A stretch of 64,000 nt of DNA. Source: an uncultured Christensenella sp. (GTDB taxonomy: Bacteria > Bacillota > Clostridia > Christensenellales > UBA3700). Below, one piece after another: positions 43,783-52,130 of the stretch. The notes beneath the pieces were generated by a model. That model was not told where the DNA came from, made no database searches, and saw only the letters and a program-made list of their open reading frames with translations. The stretch covers positions 20,122-84,121 of the forward strand of contig CAJTVJ010000007.1 in assembly GCA_910579785.1 (NCBI GenBank), written 5' to 3'. Position 1 is the first letter of the stretch. Every line of letters starts with the position of its first letter. Made by a program: the position numbers and the translations under genes.

Positions 43783-44151
43783 GAAGTCACCTCGACCGCA
43801 GCGGAGAGGTCTCAGCGAGTTAAGAAAAGAAGCGGATTAGATTTCTCCACGTTGGTCGAAATGACATAACTTGCGTATAGTTGTCGATATAGGGGATATG
43901 AACTTTGAGTATTCTCACAATGCTATATATCCTTAGTAATTGTGACTATCATAAAAGTAAAGTCATTTCGAGCGTAGTGGAGAAATCTCAACAAGTTGAA
44001 ATAAAAGGATGAGATATCTCGACTGCACTCGTAAGGAGCGAAGCTACTGCATAGCGAGCAAGCAGATGCGTCTCGTGCGAGCGTCTATGACGATTTTCTC
44101 CCATACTTGTAAGTATATATGTAGTCACCTCTCCGCGTTGGTCGAGGTGCC
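43783..44151. repeat. Cluster of five dispersed-repeat half-sites, one with the nested segment
   Basis: Half-sites lie at 43783-43822 (inverted), 43835-43874 (direct), 43960-44000 (inverted), 44007-44096 (direct, GATGAGATATCTCGACTGCA) and 44124-44151. The fourth is split by the nested segment 44030-44092 (CGTAAGGAGCGAAGC ... GCGAGCGTC). No gene was seen in this 485-base gap. Confidence 0.8.
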
Positions 44152-44251
44152 CAAATATGCTTTGTTACATGACAAAATGACAAAATCTGCGCGCACGCGT
44201 AATTATATATCAATATTATAAGTCGTCACCATGCGACAGACAAAGGAAAAT

Positions 44252-45067
44252 ATGGCAACAGAATTTACATACAAAGATTTAGCGGTAATTTATGAGGACA
44301 ACCACGTGATAGTCGTCGTGAAGCCTTGCAACGTACCGTCGCAGGCAGACAGCTCTGGCGATAAGGATATGTTGAGCATTGTCAAGGAGTATCTCGTAGA
44401 CAAATACGACAAAGAGGGAGACGCGTACGTCGGACTTATACACAGACTTGACAGACCTACGGGGGGAGTCATGGTATTTGCCAAGACTTCTAAGGCGGCT
44501 GCTAGATTGAGCGAAGAAATCAAAAACGGAGAGTTTGAGAAGAGTTATCTTTGCGTGACTTGCGGCGTGCCAAAACAGCGCAACGGTCAACTCAAACATT
44601 ATTTGAAGAAAAACCAGGCAAAAAATATAGTGCAGATAGTGCCTCAGGCTACTGACGGGGCAAAACTTGCATTGCTAGATTATTCATTTTTGCAAGAGCT
44701 CAATGGCTTTTCGCTATTCAAGATTGCTCTGCACACAGGGCGCTCGCACCAGATAAGAGTGCAGATGGCGTCGCTCGGTCTGCCGCTTTTCGGCGACAGT
44801 AAGTACGGCGCGTTGCCTGCGACGTATAGACATAATCTTGGATTGTGGGCTACCCAGGTTGGCTTTATCCACCCGACGACAAAGGAAAAGATGACCTTTA
44901 TAGTTCATCCGCCTAAGGACGAAGTGCCATGGAGAGCATTCGATATCCCAAGACTTCTCAACGTGGGTATCGCCGCCGACCCATATGGCGACCTTGCCAA
45001 TTTCAACGTATTGCAGGATAAGTCCAACGTACTTCGAAAGCAAGAAAATAAACCGGTCAAAAAGTAA
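44252..45067 (+). CDS. RluA family pseudouridine synthase
   Basis: A 271-residue RluA/RluD-type enzyme that isomerises uridine to pseudouridine in rRNA or tRNA. The catalytic Asp is in LIHRLDRPTGGVMVFAKTS, followed by the KSYLCVTCG and TGRSHQIRVQMASLGLPLFG segments. No S4 domain is visible at the N-terminus, which may mean the RluA rather than RluC/D branch. ATG 44252 with AAAGGAAAA is chosen over ATG 44231, which has no ribosome site. A strong terminator follows. Confidence 0.92.
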   Translation: MATEFTYKDLAVIYEDNHVIVVVKPCNVPSQADSSGDKDMLSIVKEYLVDKYDKEGDAYVGLIHRLDRPTGGVMVFAKTSKAAARLSEEIKNGEFEKSYLCVTCGVPKQRNGQLKHYLKKNQAKNIVQIVPQATDGAKLALLDYSFLQELNGFSLFKIALHTGRSHQIRVQMASLGLPLFGDSKYGALPATYRHNLGLWATQVGFIHPTTKEKMTFIVHPPKDEVPWRAFDIPRLLNVGIAADPYGDLANFNVLQDKSNVLRKQENKPVKK

Positions 45068-45110
45068 AAGGATAAGAGATAAGACCTAGCAGTTTAGGTC
45101 AGTTGACAAA

Positions 45111-45138
45111 AAGGACGGCAAAGCCGTCCTTGATTTTT
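45111..45138 (+). terminator. Terminator of the RluA-family gene
   Basis: AAGGACGGC pairs perfectly with GCCGTCCTT over a 3-base loop, followed by GATTTTT. A second hairpin (GACCT/AGGTC, 45083-45100) precedes it. Confidence 0.9.
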
Positions 45139-45140
45139 AC

Positions 45141-45308
45141 AAGGATGAGATTTCTCCGCGTTGGTCGAAATGACATTACTTATATGTATGTCATGGTTGT
45201 AGGGGATATGTATAATTGTAAGTAACACAGATGTTTGACACGCTGTAATCATAATTCTGTCATTTCGACTGTAACATAGTGGAATGGAGAAATCTCAACG
45301 AGTTGAAT
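45141..45308. repeat. Dispersed palindromic repeat, paired half-sites
   Basis: A direct half at 45141-45175 (GGATGAGATTTCTCCGCGTT) and an inverted half at 45258-45308 (GTCATTTCGACTGTAACATA ... CTCAACGAGTTGAATAA), about 85 bases apart, between two convergent transcription units. Confidence 0.8.
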
Positions 45309-45318
45309 AAATAATATG

Positions 45319-46083
45319 TCATTTTCTGCAACAAAAATTATTTACTAAATTCGGCAAACCTATATAGTCTGGGTTTTTGTCATTGGTCTCAAATATGATA
45401 TTGTCGACGTTGTTGACGGCAAGGTCATAGTTTTCCTTGGTGCGCACTGTCCAACCTATCATTATCATATCGGGATATTGCTTGCATATCTTTTGATAAT
45501 ATTTGCTTGGCAGATTTTTGATAGACGTCGCCAAGAAGTCTACGAAGCGGTGCTGCTTCATACTCTTGACCATAACTTTGTGCCACAGATACCAATCGCA
45601 GAGCTGACCGAGAATTATTTCGGGGTGGTGTTTTGCCCACCAGCGCACCACGTGCGGGTCAAAAGACTCTATACAATAGTTGCCTTTGTAATCTTTGAGC
45701 GTATCCCAAATCTGCGAGCAGGTGACGCCGACAAGTTTTGTAGGTTTGATCTCTATGACAAGTCCGACTTGACCGTTGACAAGGTCGAGCGTTTGCTTAA
45801 ACGTGGGTATAGAATACTCGGTATTCATAAGTTTGTATTCGTCGAGCTTGGTCGTATCTATTGACTTTGTGCTCATATTTTTTCCGCAGGTACGGTTTAG
45901 CTTAGGGTCGTGGTGGACGATAAGCTGCCCGTCATTGGTGCGCCATACGTCAAATTCTATGCCATAGCCGTGCTTGACGGCATTTTCAAATGCTCCCAAA
46001 GAATTTTCGGGAAGGGTCTTGTTGTTGTGCAGTCCTCTGTGGGCTACCGGCGTAGCGGTCAGCCATTTTGTATCTTTTGCCAT
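45319..46083 (-). CDS. Glycerophosphodiester phosphodiesterase
   Basis: A 254-residue GDPD-family TIM barrel with VAHRGLHNNKTLPENSLGAF near 13-32 (catalytic His), EFDVWRTNDGQLIVHHDP (metal ligands and second His) and VIEIKP. It hydrolyses glycerophosphodiesters to glycerol-3-phosphate and an alcohol. There is no signal peptide, so it is cytosolic. AAGGAGATATT precedes the ATG. It lies 93 bases after the LUD gene on the same strand. Confidence 0.92.
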   Translation of the reverse strand: MAKDTKWLTATPVAHRGLHNNKTLPENSLGAFENAVKHGYGIEFDVWRTNDGQLIVHHDPKLNRTCGKNMSTKSIDTTKLDEYKLMNTEYSIPTFKQTLDLVNGQVGLVIEIKPTKLVGVTCSQIWDTLKDYKGNYCIESFDPHVVRWWAKHHPEIILGQLCDWYLWHKVMVKSMKQHRFVDFLATSIKNLPSKYYQKICKQYPDMIMIGWTVRTKENYDLAVNNVDNIIFETNDKNPDYIGLPNLVNNFCCRK

Positions 46084-46176
46084 AATATCTCCTTAATTAT
46101 CAGTTTATCGCTGCCGAGCAACGTCGTTGGGCAAAGCACGGCAATTCGGTCGATAGCGCTTTGACAAAGCGTGAAA

Positions 46177-46785
46177 TCAATAGCCCAGACTTTCTCCTAT
46201 TATCACGACGTACACGTTTTCTTGATATCTCGTCGGGTGGTGCGTGATCAAGGTCGCGTTGCATATGCAGTCGGGCGAGTTGCAAAGACAGCACTTGCCG
46301 ACTTTGGCGCAAGGGGTATTTTTGTTGAGCCGCTTTGCGTTGGGCGGAGCGGCGACGTTGCGCACTCTGTCTATCGCGCTTTGCAGGTCGGGGGTTATTT
46401 TGTTGACGCCGAGTACGTAGAGTATATTCTTTACACCAAAAGCAAGCGCAGAAATTCTGTTGGCGGCTCCGTCTATATTGACGAGATCTCCCGATTCACT
46501 TAGAGCGTTGGCGGAGGATAGATACCAATCCGCGCCTGCCGCAAGCTGATATACTTTGTTCCGTTGTTCTTCCGCTACAAGCGAGTGGGAATAGACTACG
46601 TTGCCTCTTTCAAAGAGTTTACTGTCCAAGCCAAGCTGCTTTATCGTCATACTTCCGCCTATGCCGATACTTGAGCTTGACGGTATAAGATGCAAAATAA
46701 AGTCGACGGCGTCTTTTTGAGAGTCAAAATACTTTGGTTTGAATCCCTTTCTTGCGAGATTGTCTATCACGTGTTGAATTTCCAT
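46177..46785 (-). CDS. LUD-domain protein (LutC/YkgG-like)
   Basis: A 202-residue LUD (DUF162) domain protein, the fold of lactate-utilisation subunits LutB/LutC. It shows IGIGGSMTIKQLGL, SANALSESGDLVNIDG and VLGVNKITPDL. Near the C-terminus, CCLCNSPDCIC adds clustered cysteines that could bind metal. No LutA/LutB partner is nearby, so a role in lactate oxidation is not supported by context. The ribosome site AAAGGAG precedes the ATG, after a ~95-base structured leader. Confidence 0.85.
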   Translation of the reverse strand: MEIQHVIDNLARKGFKPKYFDSQKDAVDFILHLIPSSSSIGIGGSMTIKQLGLDSKLFERGNVVYSHSLVAEEQRNKVYQLAAGADWYLSSANALSESGDLVNIDGAANRISALAFGVKNILYVLGVNKITPDLQSAIDRVRNVAAPPNAKRLNKNTPCAKVGKCCLCNSPDCICNATLITHHPTRYQENVYVVIIGESLGY

Positions 46786-46892
46786 ACTACTCCTTTTGGG
46801 TACGTCGGCAATCTCTGTCGTCGATACTAATACGTTGCGGCGACGTAGGACTGTCAGAGATACCCTTAAATTTGCCTTGTATAATTATTATA
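46786..46892 (-). promoter_or_regulatory. Promoter -10 and structured leader of the LUD gene
   Basis: On the reverse strand TATAAT at 46892-46887 is followed by a leader in which GGGTA pairs with TACCC and TCTCTG with CAGAGA, enclosing a second CGTCG/CGACG helix. The -35 is weak. No known riboswitch was recognised. Confidence 0.45.
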
Positions 46893-46902
46893 CTAAATAT
46901 AT

Positions 46903-46931
46903 TTGCTAAAATCTATAATTTTTTATATAAT
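46903..46931 (+). promoter_or_regulatory. Promoter of lepA
   Basis: TTGCTA at 46903-46908, 17-base spacer, TATAAT at 46926-46931, about 30 bases before the lepA start. Confidence 0.65.
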
Positions 46932-46963
46932 ATAAGAAAAAAGACGGTTGAGGAAAGACGTAT

Positions 46964-48766
46964 ATGCCCAAAAATCAATCACATATCAGAAATTTTTGTA
47001 TCGTAGCTCATATCGACCATGGCAAAAGCACGCTTGCAGACTGTATTATGGACGTCACGCAGACGGTGGCTAAGAGGGATGCGAAAGAACAGCTTCTCGA
47101 CAGCATGGATATCGAGAGGGAGAGGGGTATTACGATAAAGCTCACTCCCGTGACTATGACTTATAATTACAATGGCGAGGAATATACGCTCAATCTTATC
47201 GACACTCCCGGACACGTGGACTTCACCTATGAAGTCTCACGTTCGCTCAAAGCGTGCGAGGGCGCGATTTTGATAGTCGACGCGTCGCAGGGTATCGAGG
47301 CGCAGACGTTGACCAACGTGTATCTTGCGCTCGACAACGATTTGGAGATACTTCCCGTCATAAACAAGATAGATCTTCCGTCCGCCCGTCCCGACGAGGT
47401 CAAGGCGGAGATAGAGGACGTGATTGGTCTCGACGCGCAGAATGCGCCGTTGATTTCGGCAAAGGAATGTATCGGCATAGACGAGGTGCTGAGACAGGTC
47501 ATAGAACTTTTGCCGCCGCCCAGCGGAGATCACGACGCGCCTTTTAAGGCGTTGATATTCGATTCGTATTACGACCCGTACAAGGGGGCAATATCCTTTA
47601 TACGCGTATTCGACGGCGAAGTCAAAGCGGGCGATCGTATAAAGATGTGTGTCACGGGCAAGGAATTTGACGTGACGGAAGTGGGCGTATTCGTGCCTAA
47701 GATGCAGGCAAAGGACAGTTTGTCCGCCGGCGACGTAGGTTATCTGTGCGCAAGCATCAAGAACGTCAGCGACACAAAGGTAGGCGACACGATACTTATG
47801 GCAAAGGACAAGACCAGCCAACCGTTAGATGGATATAAAGAAGCCTCGCCGATGGTCTTTTCGGGAGTATATCCTGCCGACGGGTCTAAATACAACGACC
47901 TCAAAGACGCTTTGGAAAAGCTCAAACTCAACGACGCGTCGCTTATGTATGAACCTGAGGTGTCTACTGCGCTCGGCTTTGGATTTAGATGCGGCTTCTT
48001 GGGACTTTTGCATATGGAGATCATTCAAGAGAGGTTGGAGAGAGAGTTTGACCTCGATTTGGTGACGACCGCGCCAAGCGTATCTTATAAGGTGCTGAAA
48101 TCAAACGGAGAGGAGATAATAGTGTCCAATCCGTCTAATTTGCCGCCTGCGGGCGAGATCGACCATATGGAAGAGCCTGTCGTCAATGCTTTTATTTACA
48201 CGCCGCCGGAATACGTCGGGTCTATAATGGAACTGTGCCAGGACAAGAGAGGCGAATTTATCAACTTGACTTATCTCGATACTACGAGAGTGCGCATAGA
48301 TTACGTCATGCCGCTCAACGAGATAATATACGACTTTTTCGATACGTTGAAATCGCGTACCAGAGGATATGCAAGTCTTGATTATGAGATTGCAGATTAT
48401 AAGCGCAGCGACTTGGTGAAGTTGGATATGCTGCTCAACGGCGAGATATGCGACGCGCTCAGTCTTATAGTGCATAAGGACAAGGCGTACGCAAGGGGCA
48501 GATGTATTGCCGAGAAGCTTAAAGACGTCATACCCAGACAGCTCTTTGAGATACCTATCCAAGCGGCTATCGGAGGCAAGGTCATAGCGCGCGAGACCGT
48601 CAAGGCAATGCGCAAAGACGTGCTTGCAAAGTGTTACGGCGGCGATATTACGCGTAAGAAAAAACTTCTTGAAAAACAAAAAGAAGGCAAAAAGCGTATG
48701 CGCCAAGTCGGTTCGGTAGAAGTGCCGAGCGAAGCATTTATGTCGATACTCAAATTTGATAGTTGA
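46964..48766 (+). CDS. lepA: Elongation factor 4 (LepA)
   Basis: A 600-residue ribosome-dependent translational GTPase of normal length. G1 is AHIDHGKS (15-22), the switch region is DIERERGITIK, G3 is DTPGHVD, and G4 is NKIDLP. The C-terminal LepA domain ends with KRMRQVGSVEVPSEAFMSIL. It back-translocates or helps remodel ribosomes under stress. The ribosome site is GAGGAAAG. hemW follows, the usual Firmicutes order. Confidence 0.97.
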   Translation: MPKNQSHIRNFCIVAHIDHGKSTLADCIMDVTQTVAKRDAKEQLLDSMDIERERGITIKLTPVTMTYNYNGEEYTLNLIDTPGHVDFTYEVSRSLKACEGAILIVDASQGIEAQTLTNVYLALDNDLEILPVINKIDLPSARPDEVKAEIEDVIGLDAQNAPLISAKECIGIDEVLRQVIELLPPPSGDHDAPFKALIFDSYYDPYKGAISFIRVFDGEVKAGDRIKMCVTGKEFDVTEVGVFVPKMQAKDSLSAGDVGYLCASIKNVSDTKVGDTILMAKDKTSQPLDGYKEASPMVFSGVYPADGSKYNDLKDALEKLKLNDASLMYEPEVSTALGFGFRCGFLGLLHMEIIQERLEREFDLDLVTTAPSVSYKVLKSNGEEIIVSNPSNLPPAGEIDHMEEPVVNAFIYTPPEYVGSIMELCQDKRGEFINLTYLDTTRVRIDYVMPLNEIIYDFFDTLKSRTRGYASLDYEIADYKRSDLVKLDMLLNGEICDALSLIVHKDKAYARGRCIAEKLKDVIPRQLFEIPIQAAIGGKVIARETVKAMRKDVLAKCYGGDITRKKKLLEKQKEGKKRMRQVGSVEVPSEAFMSILKFDS

Positions 48767-48779
48767 GTTTATCTTGCAA

Positions 48780-48802
48780 GTCCGCCTGCAATAGAGGCGG
48801 AC
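48780..48802 (+). terminator. Hairpin between lepA and hemW
   Basis: GTCCGCCT pairs perfectly with AGGCGGAC over a 7-base loop, followed by a T-rich but not uniform stretch. It may attenuate hemW transcription. Confidence 0.5.
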
Positions 48803-48825
48803 AGTTTAGTTTTGTCGGAGATGTT

Positions 48826-49980
48826 ATGTCGGAAAAATTAAAAAATCATCATGGACGCAGACAAAGTTTGGGAATATATATGCACGTGCCTTTTTGCAAA
48901 TCTAGGTGCGCTTACTGCGATTTTATATCCTCGATAGATTCTTTTGCGCAAAGACGCAAGTACGTCGAATATCTTCAAAGACAAATTGATATCGCGGCGG
49001 AGAAGTACGGAGAAAAATACAACGTCGATACCTTGTATATGGGCGGAGGTACGCCTACTTTGCTTGATAGCAGTCAGCTGAAAGGCATAACTGATAAAAT
49101 TTACAAAGGCTTTCAATGTAATTTAAGGGAATTTACGGCAGAGGCTAATCCTTGCACTGTGGATAATGAAAAATTGACGGCGTTGAAAGATTGCGGCGTG
49201 GGGCGGTTGAGCATAGGAGTGCAGAGTTTTGACAACAATCTGTTGAAAATGCTGGGCAGGCGTCATGACGCAGAAGAGGCAAAGAGGGCTGTAAAACTTG
49301 CAAAGAGTTACGGCTTTGACGTAAGCGTAGACGCTATGATAGGTCTGCCTGGGCAAAATACTTCGGATATAAGAGATTTTATAGAATTAGCGGCGGATAT
49401 GGACGTCGATCATATTTCTGTATATATGCTCAGCGTGGAGAGCGGCACCGCGCTTGATAAAAATATTAAAGAAGGGAAGCTGGCGGCAAAGTCTGACGAC
49501 GAAATTGCCGACGATTATCAATATGCCTGCGAAATGCTTGGCAAAAAGGGATACTCCCGATACGAGATATCTAATTTTTGCAGAGACGGCAAGGTGTCGT
49601 ACCATAATTTGAGGTATTGGCAGCGTTGCGATTATTTGGGATTGGGCATGGGCGCGCACTCTTTGATAGGCGACGAGAGATGGAGAAACGCAGAGACATT
49701 TGACGAGTATTATAATGCAATAGACAACCTTGATTATCGCTTTGACGTAGAGCCATTGAGCGCAGAAGAAAAAGAAAGCGAATTTATCATGCTGAATTTT
49801 CGATTGACTAATGGCATTGATTTTGCTCAGTTTACTAAAAAATTCGGCAGTAATTTTTTGATAAAATATAAATCGGCAATAGAGAAGAATAAAAATTATT
49901 TGCAAATCACGTCTAAAAACATATCTATAAAATATGAGTATCTTCAACTTATGAATTCGATAGCGGTGGATTTTATATAA
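48826..49980 (+). CDS. hemW: Radical SAM heme chaperone HemW
   Basis: A 384-residue HemW (formerly oxygen-independent coproporphyrinogen oxidase-like). Radical SAM cysteines are C24, C28, C31 in VPFCKSRCAYCDF. GGGTPT and the EANP motif follow, and the C-terminal HemN_C-like region includes EFIMLNFRLTNGID. It is thought to bind and deliver heme. ATG 48826 is chosen because GGAG lies 5 bases upstream; the longer frame starts with TTG inside the lepA stop. Confidence 0.92.
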   Translation: MSEKLKNHHGRRQSLGIYMHVPFCKSRCAYCDFISSIDSFAQRRKYVEYLQRQIDIAAEKYGEKYNVDTLYMGGGTPTLLDSSQLKGITDKIYKGFQCNLREFTAEANPCTVDNEKLTALKDCGVGRLSIGVQSFDNNLLKMLGRRHDAEEAKRAVKLAKSYGFDVSVDAMIGLPGQNTSDIRDFIELAADMDVDHISVYMLSVESGTALDKNIKEGKLAAKSDDEIADDYQYACEMLGKKGYSRYEISNFCRDGKVSYHNLRYWQRCDYLGLGMGAHSLIGDERWRNAETFDEYYNAIDNLDYRFDVEPLSAEEKESEFIMLNFRLTNGIDFAQFTKKFGSNFLIKYKSAIEKNKNYLQITSKNISIKYEYLQLMNSIAVDFI

Positions 49981-50092
49981 TAAAAATGATATATATTATA
50001 AATATTTAATTATATTATTATTGCTAAGTCTTTTGATAAATCTATACTGTATGTATAAGCTTGTCCGCCATGAGACGGACAAACCTATTTGC

Positions 50093-50245
50093 TTAGTTGC
50101 ACTTCGTAAAAGAAGTGTTGCTGCAATTTGGGCATGGCGGCATCTTATCGCCAGCGTCGAGTCTGAGGTCAAAACCGCAGTTGGTACAGCTGTAACAGCC
50201 CTTGCCCGGCTTCTCGCCGGTGTTGATCTTGGTCATTCTTGACAT
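50093..50245 (-). CDS. Small zinc-ribbon protein
   Basis: A 50-residue protein with two knuckles, CYSCTNCG and CPNCSNTSFTKC, that form a zinc ribbon or rubredoxin-like site. GGAGGTG lies 5 bases before the ATG, and codon use matches its neighbours, so it is a genuine gene. The hairpin TTGTCCG/CGGACAA just past its stop (50061-50082) may end both this gene and hemW. The function is unknown. Confidence 0.85.
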   Translation of the reverse strand: MSRMTKINTGEKPGKGCYSCTNCGFDLRLDAGDKMPPCPNCSNTSFTKCN

Positions 50246-50401
50246 ATCGCACCTCCATGTTTGGTATTGTCTTAATTATTTTCAATTATAAAAAGTCTAT
50301 ACGCAATTATCAAAAAATATCTCAATTATAAAATATGGATAATTTATACTTATGTGTGCCGTCATTATTAGGCTGTAAATTGAAATATGTGTATAAAGCT
50401 A

Positions 50402-50429
50402 TGGACAAAAAAATTTTTTATGCTATAAT
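50402..50429 (+). promoter_or_regulatory. Promoter giving a leaderless mRNA
   Basis: TGGACA at 50402-50407, 16-base spacer, TATAAT at 50424-50429; the ATG at 50436 follows after 6 bases, as at two other genes in this window. Confidence 0.6.
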
Positions 50430-50435
50430 GTTAGT

Positions 50436-51587
50436 ATGGAAATTGAAGCAAAAGAGAGCGTAGCAGAAGAGGAAAACGTAAGTTTAACATCCGAGCCTTC
50501 GCAGGAGTTGCAAGATACTCAGGCGGAAAGTTACGAAGCTCCAAACGATGCGGCGCAAGCCCCTCTTCCAAATAATAAATCTGAAAGAAGCAGTTACGGA
50601 AAGAAGTTTTCGGCGAGAGTATACAAGTATTTTACTCTGGCTACTTTTTTGATTTATTACATCAACTGTATGGTCAGAATCGCGATGAATTGCTCCAAGT
50701 ATTTTAAAAGCCAGGGTGTCAAGACTTTTTCACAGTGGTTTATGTTTATGTTGGACACCGATAATTGGCCTAAGATAAACAAAGAGATTTTCGATTGGTA
50801 TACTATCACGCTTTTGGTATTCTTATTGCTGTATGCAATAGTCTTTGCCGTCACGTTTATGAGATTTTCGCCAAAACATAAAAAGACGTTCAAAGTCTTT
50901 AAAAAAGGTTTTCTTATGGCGCGTCGCGTTATCAAACTGATAAGCGTCGGTTTGACGTTGACCGTCTTGATAAATTCGGCGCAGCTCGCGTCATTCGGCG
51001 ACAAGTTTATGTTTGTCATCTCTCTGTGTTCGATACTCTTTACGTTGGTGCAGATCGGCGTGTCTATTGCCTCTTGGGTGATAGGTAAGAAACTCAACAA
51101 GAGCGTCAAACAATATGTCGGCAACGTCGTGACCAACTATCTTTCATCCTCGTCGCGCTCCCGTCCGCAGATTGAATTAGAGGGCGGAAAACACAGCGTG
51201 GGCAACAAGCTCAGCGTGGTGAAAGACAGATTTTTGCGCACGATAGAGACGTTGACTTTGACAAAAGAAGAGGCAATGCAAAGAGACGCCGAAATGAGTA
51301 TGTACGTGATAGATAATACTGAAATTACCGACAGGTTTGAAAATGACTATAAAGAAAAAGACACCGTCGAGAAGACTTTAAAAGAAAAGAAAAAGCCGAG
51401 AAGAGCAAAGCACTCTATATCCAAAGGTAAGAAGATAACCAAGAGCGAAAAGAACAGACAGGCAAGGGCGGAAAGAGCAAAGGCTTCGAGGGTGACCAAG
51501 ACGTTGAAGACAAAGTCTTCTTCAAAAAAAGTAGTAAAAGAAGCGGCGTGCGACGTTGCGAATGAGAGTGATAAGGTGGTAAAATGA
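50436..51587 (+). CDS. Hypothetical membrane protein with acidic N- and basic C-terminal tails
   Basis: 383 residues, not recognised. Residues 1-50 are acidic, then about four membrane segments lie near 67-88, 118-142, 166-188 and 191-217. The rest is cytoplasmic in character, ending in a ~90-residue Lys/Arg-rich tail that resembles a nucleic-acid- or membrane-binding tail. The start is leaderless. The stop overlaps the ATG of a DtxR-type regulator by 4 bases, so the two are coupled. The function is unknown. Confidence 0.75.
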   Translation: MEIEAKESVAEEENVSLTSEPSQELQDTQAESYEAPNDAAQAPLPNNKSERSSYGKKFSARVYKYFTLATFLIYYINCMVRIAMNCSKYFKSQGVKTFSQWFMFMLDTDNWPKINKEIFDWYTITLLVFLLLYAIVFAVTFMRFSPKHKKTFKVFKKGFLMARRVIKLISVGLTLTVLINSAQLASFGDKFMFVISLCSILFTLVQIGVSIASWVIGKKLNKSVKQYVGNVVTNYLSSSSRSRPQIELEGGKHSVGNKLSVVKDRFLRTIETLTLTKEEAMQRDAEMSMYVIDNTEITDRFENDYKEKDTVEKTLKEKKKPRRAKHSISKGKKITKSEKNRQARAERAKASRVTKTLKTKSSSKKVVKEAACDVANESDKVVK

Positions 51588-51958
51588 GTGATTTGCGCAA
51601 GAGCGGTGAAGATTATTTGGAAGCGATACTGTTTATAGAAGAAGAGAAGGGTATTGTCAAATCCGTAGATATAGCGACGTATCTTGGTGTGTCAAAACCC
51701 AGTGTGAATAAGGCGCTGACTATTTTGCAGGAGATGGGGTACGTCAGCAAACCCAACTATTCGCAGGTGACGATAACGCAGGAGGGGCGGAAAAAGGCAA
51801 AAGCCGTCGCCCAAAAACACAGCGCGTTGACGAGACTCCTCACCGACGTGTTGGGAGTAAGCGAAGAGGTCGCGGAAAAAGACGCATGCAAGATAGAGCA
51901 CGACATAAGCGAAGAGACGACGCAAAAACTTATTGCTTTCTTGCAAAAGCGCGATTGA
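51584..51958 (+). CDS. DtxR/MntR family metal-dependent transcriptional regulator
   Basis: A 124-residue regulator with an N-terminal winged helix (LRKSGEDYLEAILFIEEE, then IATYLGVSKPSVNKAL) and the metal-binding dimerisation domain, but no C-terminal SH3/FeoA-like domain. Candidate metal ligands match DtxR numbering: H79, C102, E105, H106 (DACKIEHDIS), with Asp10 where DtxR has Met10 and near the first Asp of MntR. It could sense Fe2+ or Mn2+. It overlaps the membrane protein gene, making that gene a likely functional partner. Confidence 0.88.
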   Translation: MSDLRKSGEDYLEAILFIEEEKGIVKSVDIATYLGVSKPSVNKALTILQEMGYVSKPNYSQVTITQEGRKKAKAVAQKHSALTRLLTDVLGVSEEVAEKDACKIEHDISEETTQKLIAFLQKRD

Positions 51959-52071
51959 TTGCGCGATGACATACTGTCGCCAGGAAAGAATGCAAAAATA
52001 ATAGATAGTTGATTGAGAAAGTCGGCTGTCTTTTTTATTTGTCTTATTCGTCAAAAACTTAACGATTTTAA

Positions 52072-52100
52072 TTGACAATAATCTATAATATCAATATAAT
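52072..52100 (+). promoter_or_regulatory. Promoter of the EIIC-like gene
   Basis: TTGACA at 52072-52077, 17-base spacer, TATAAT at 52095-52100, full consensus. Confidence 0.8.
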
Positions 52101-52130
52101 GATACCAACACACATATTGGGAGGTAAGGT

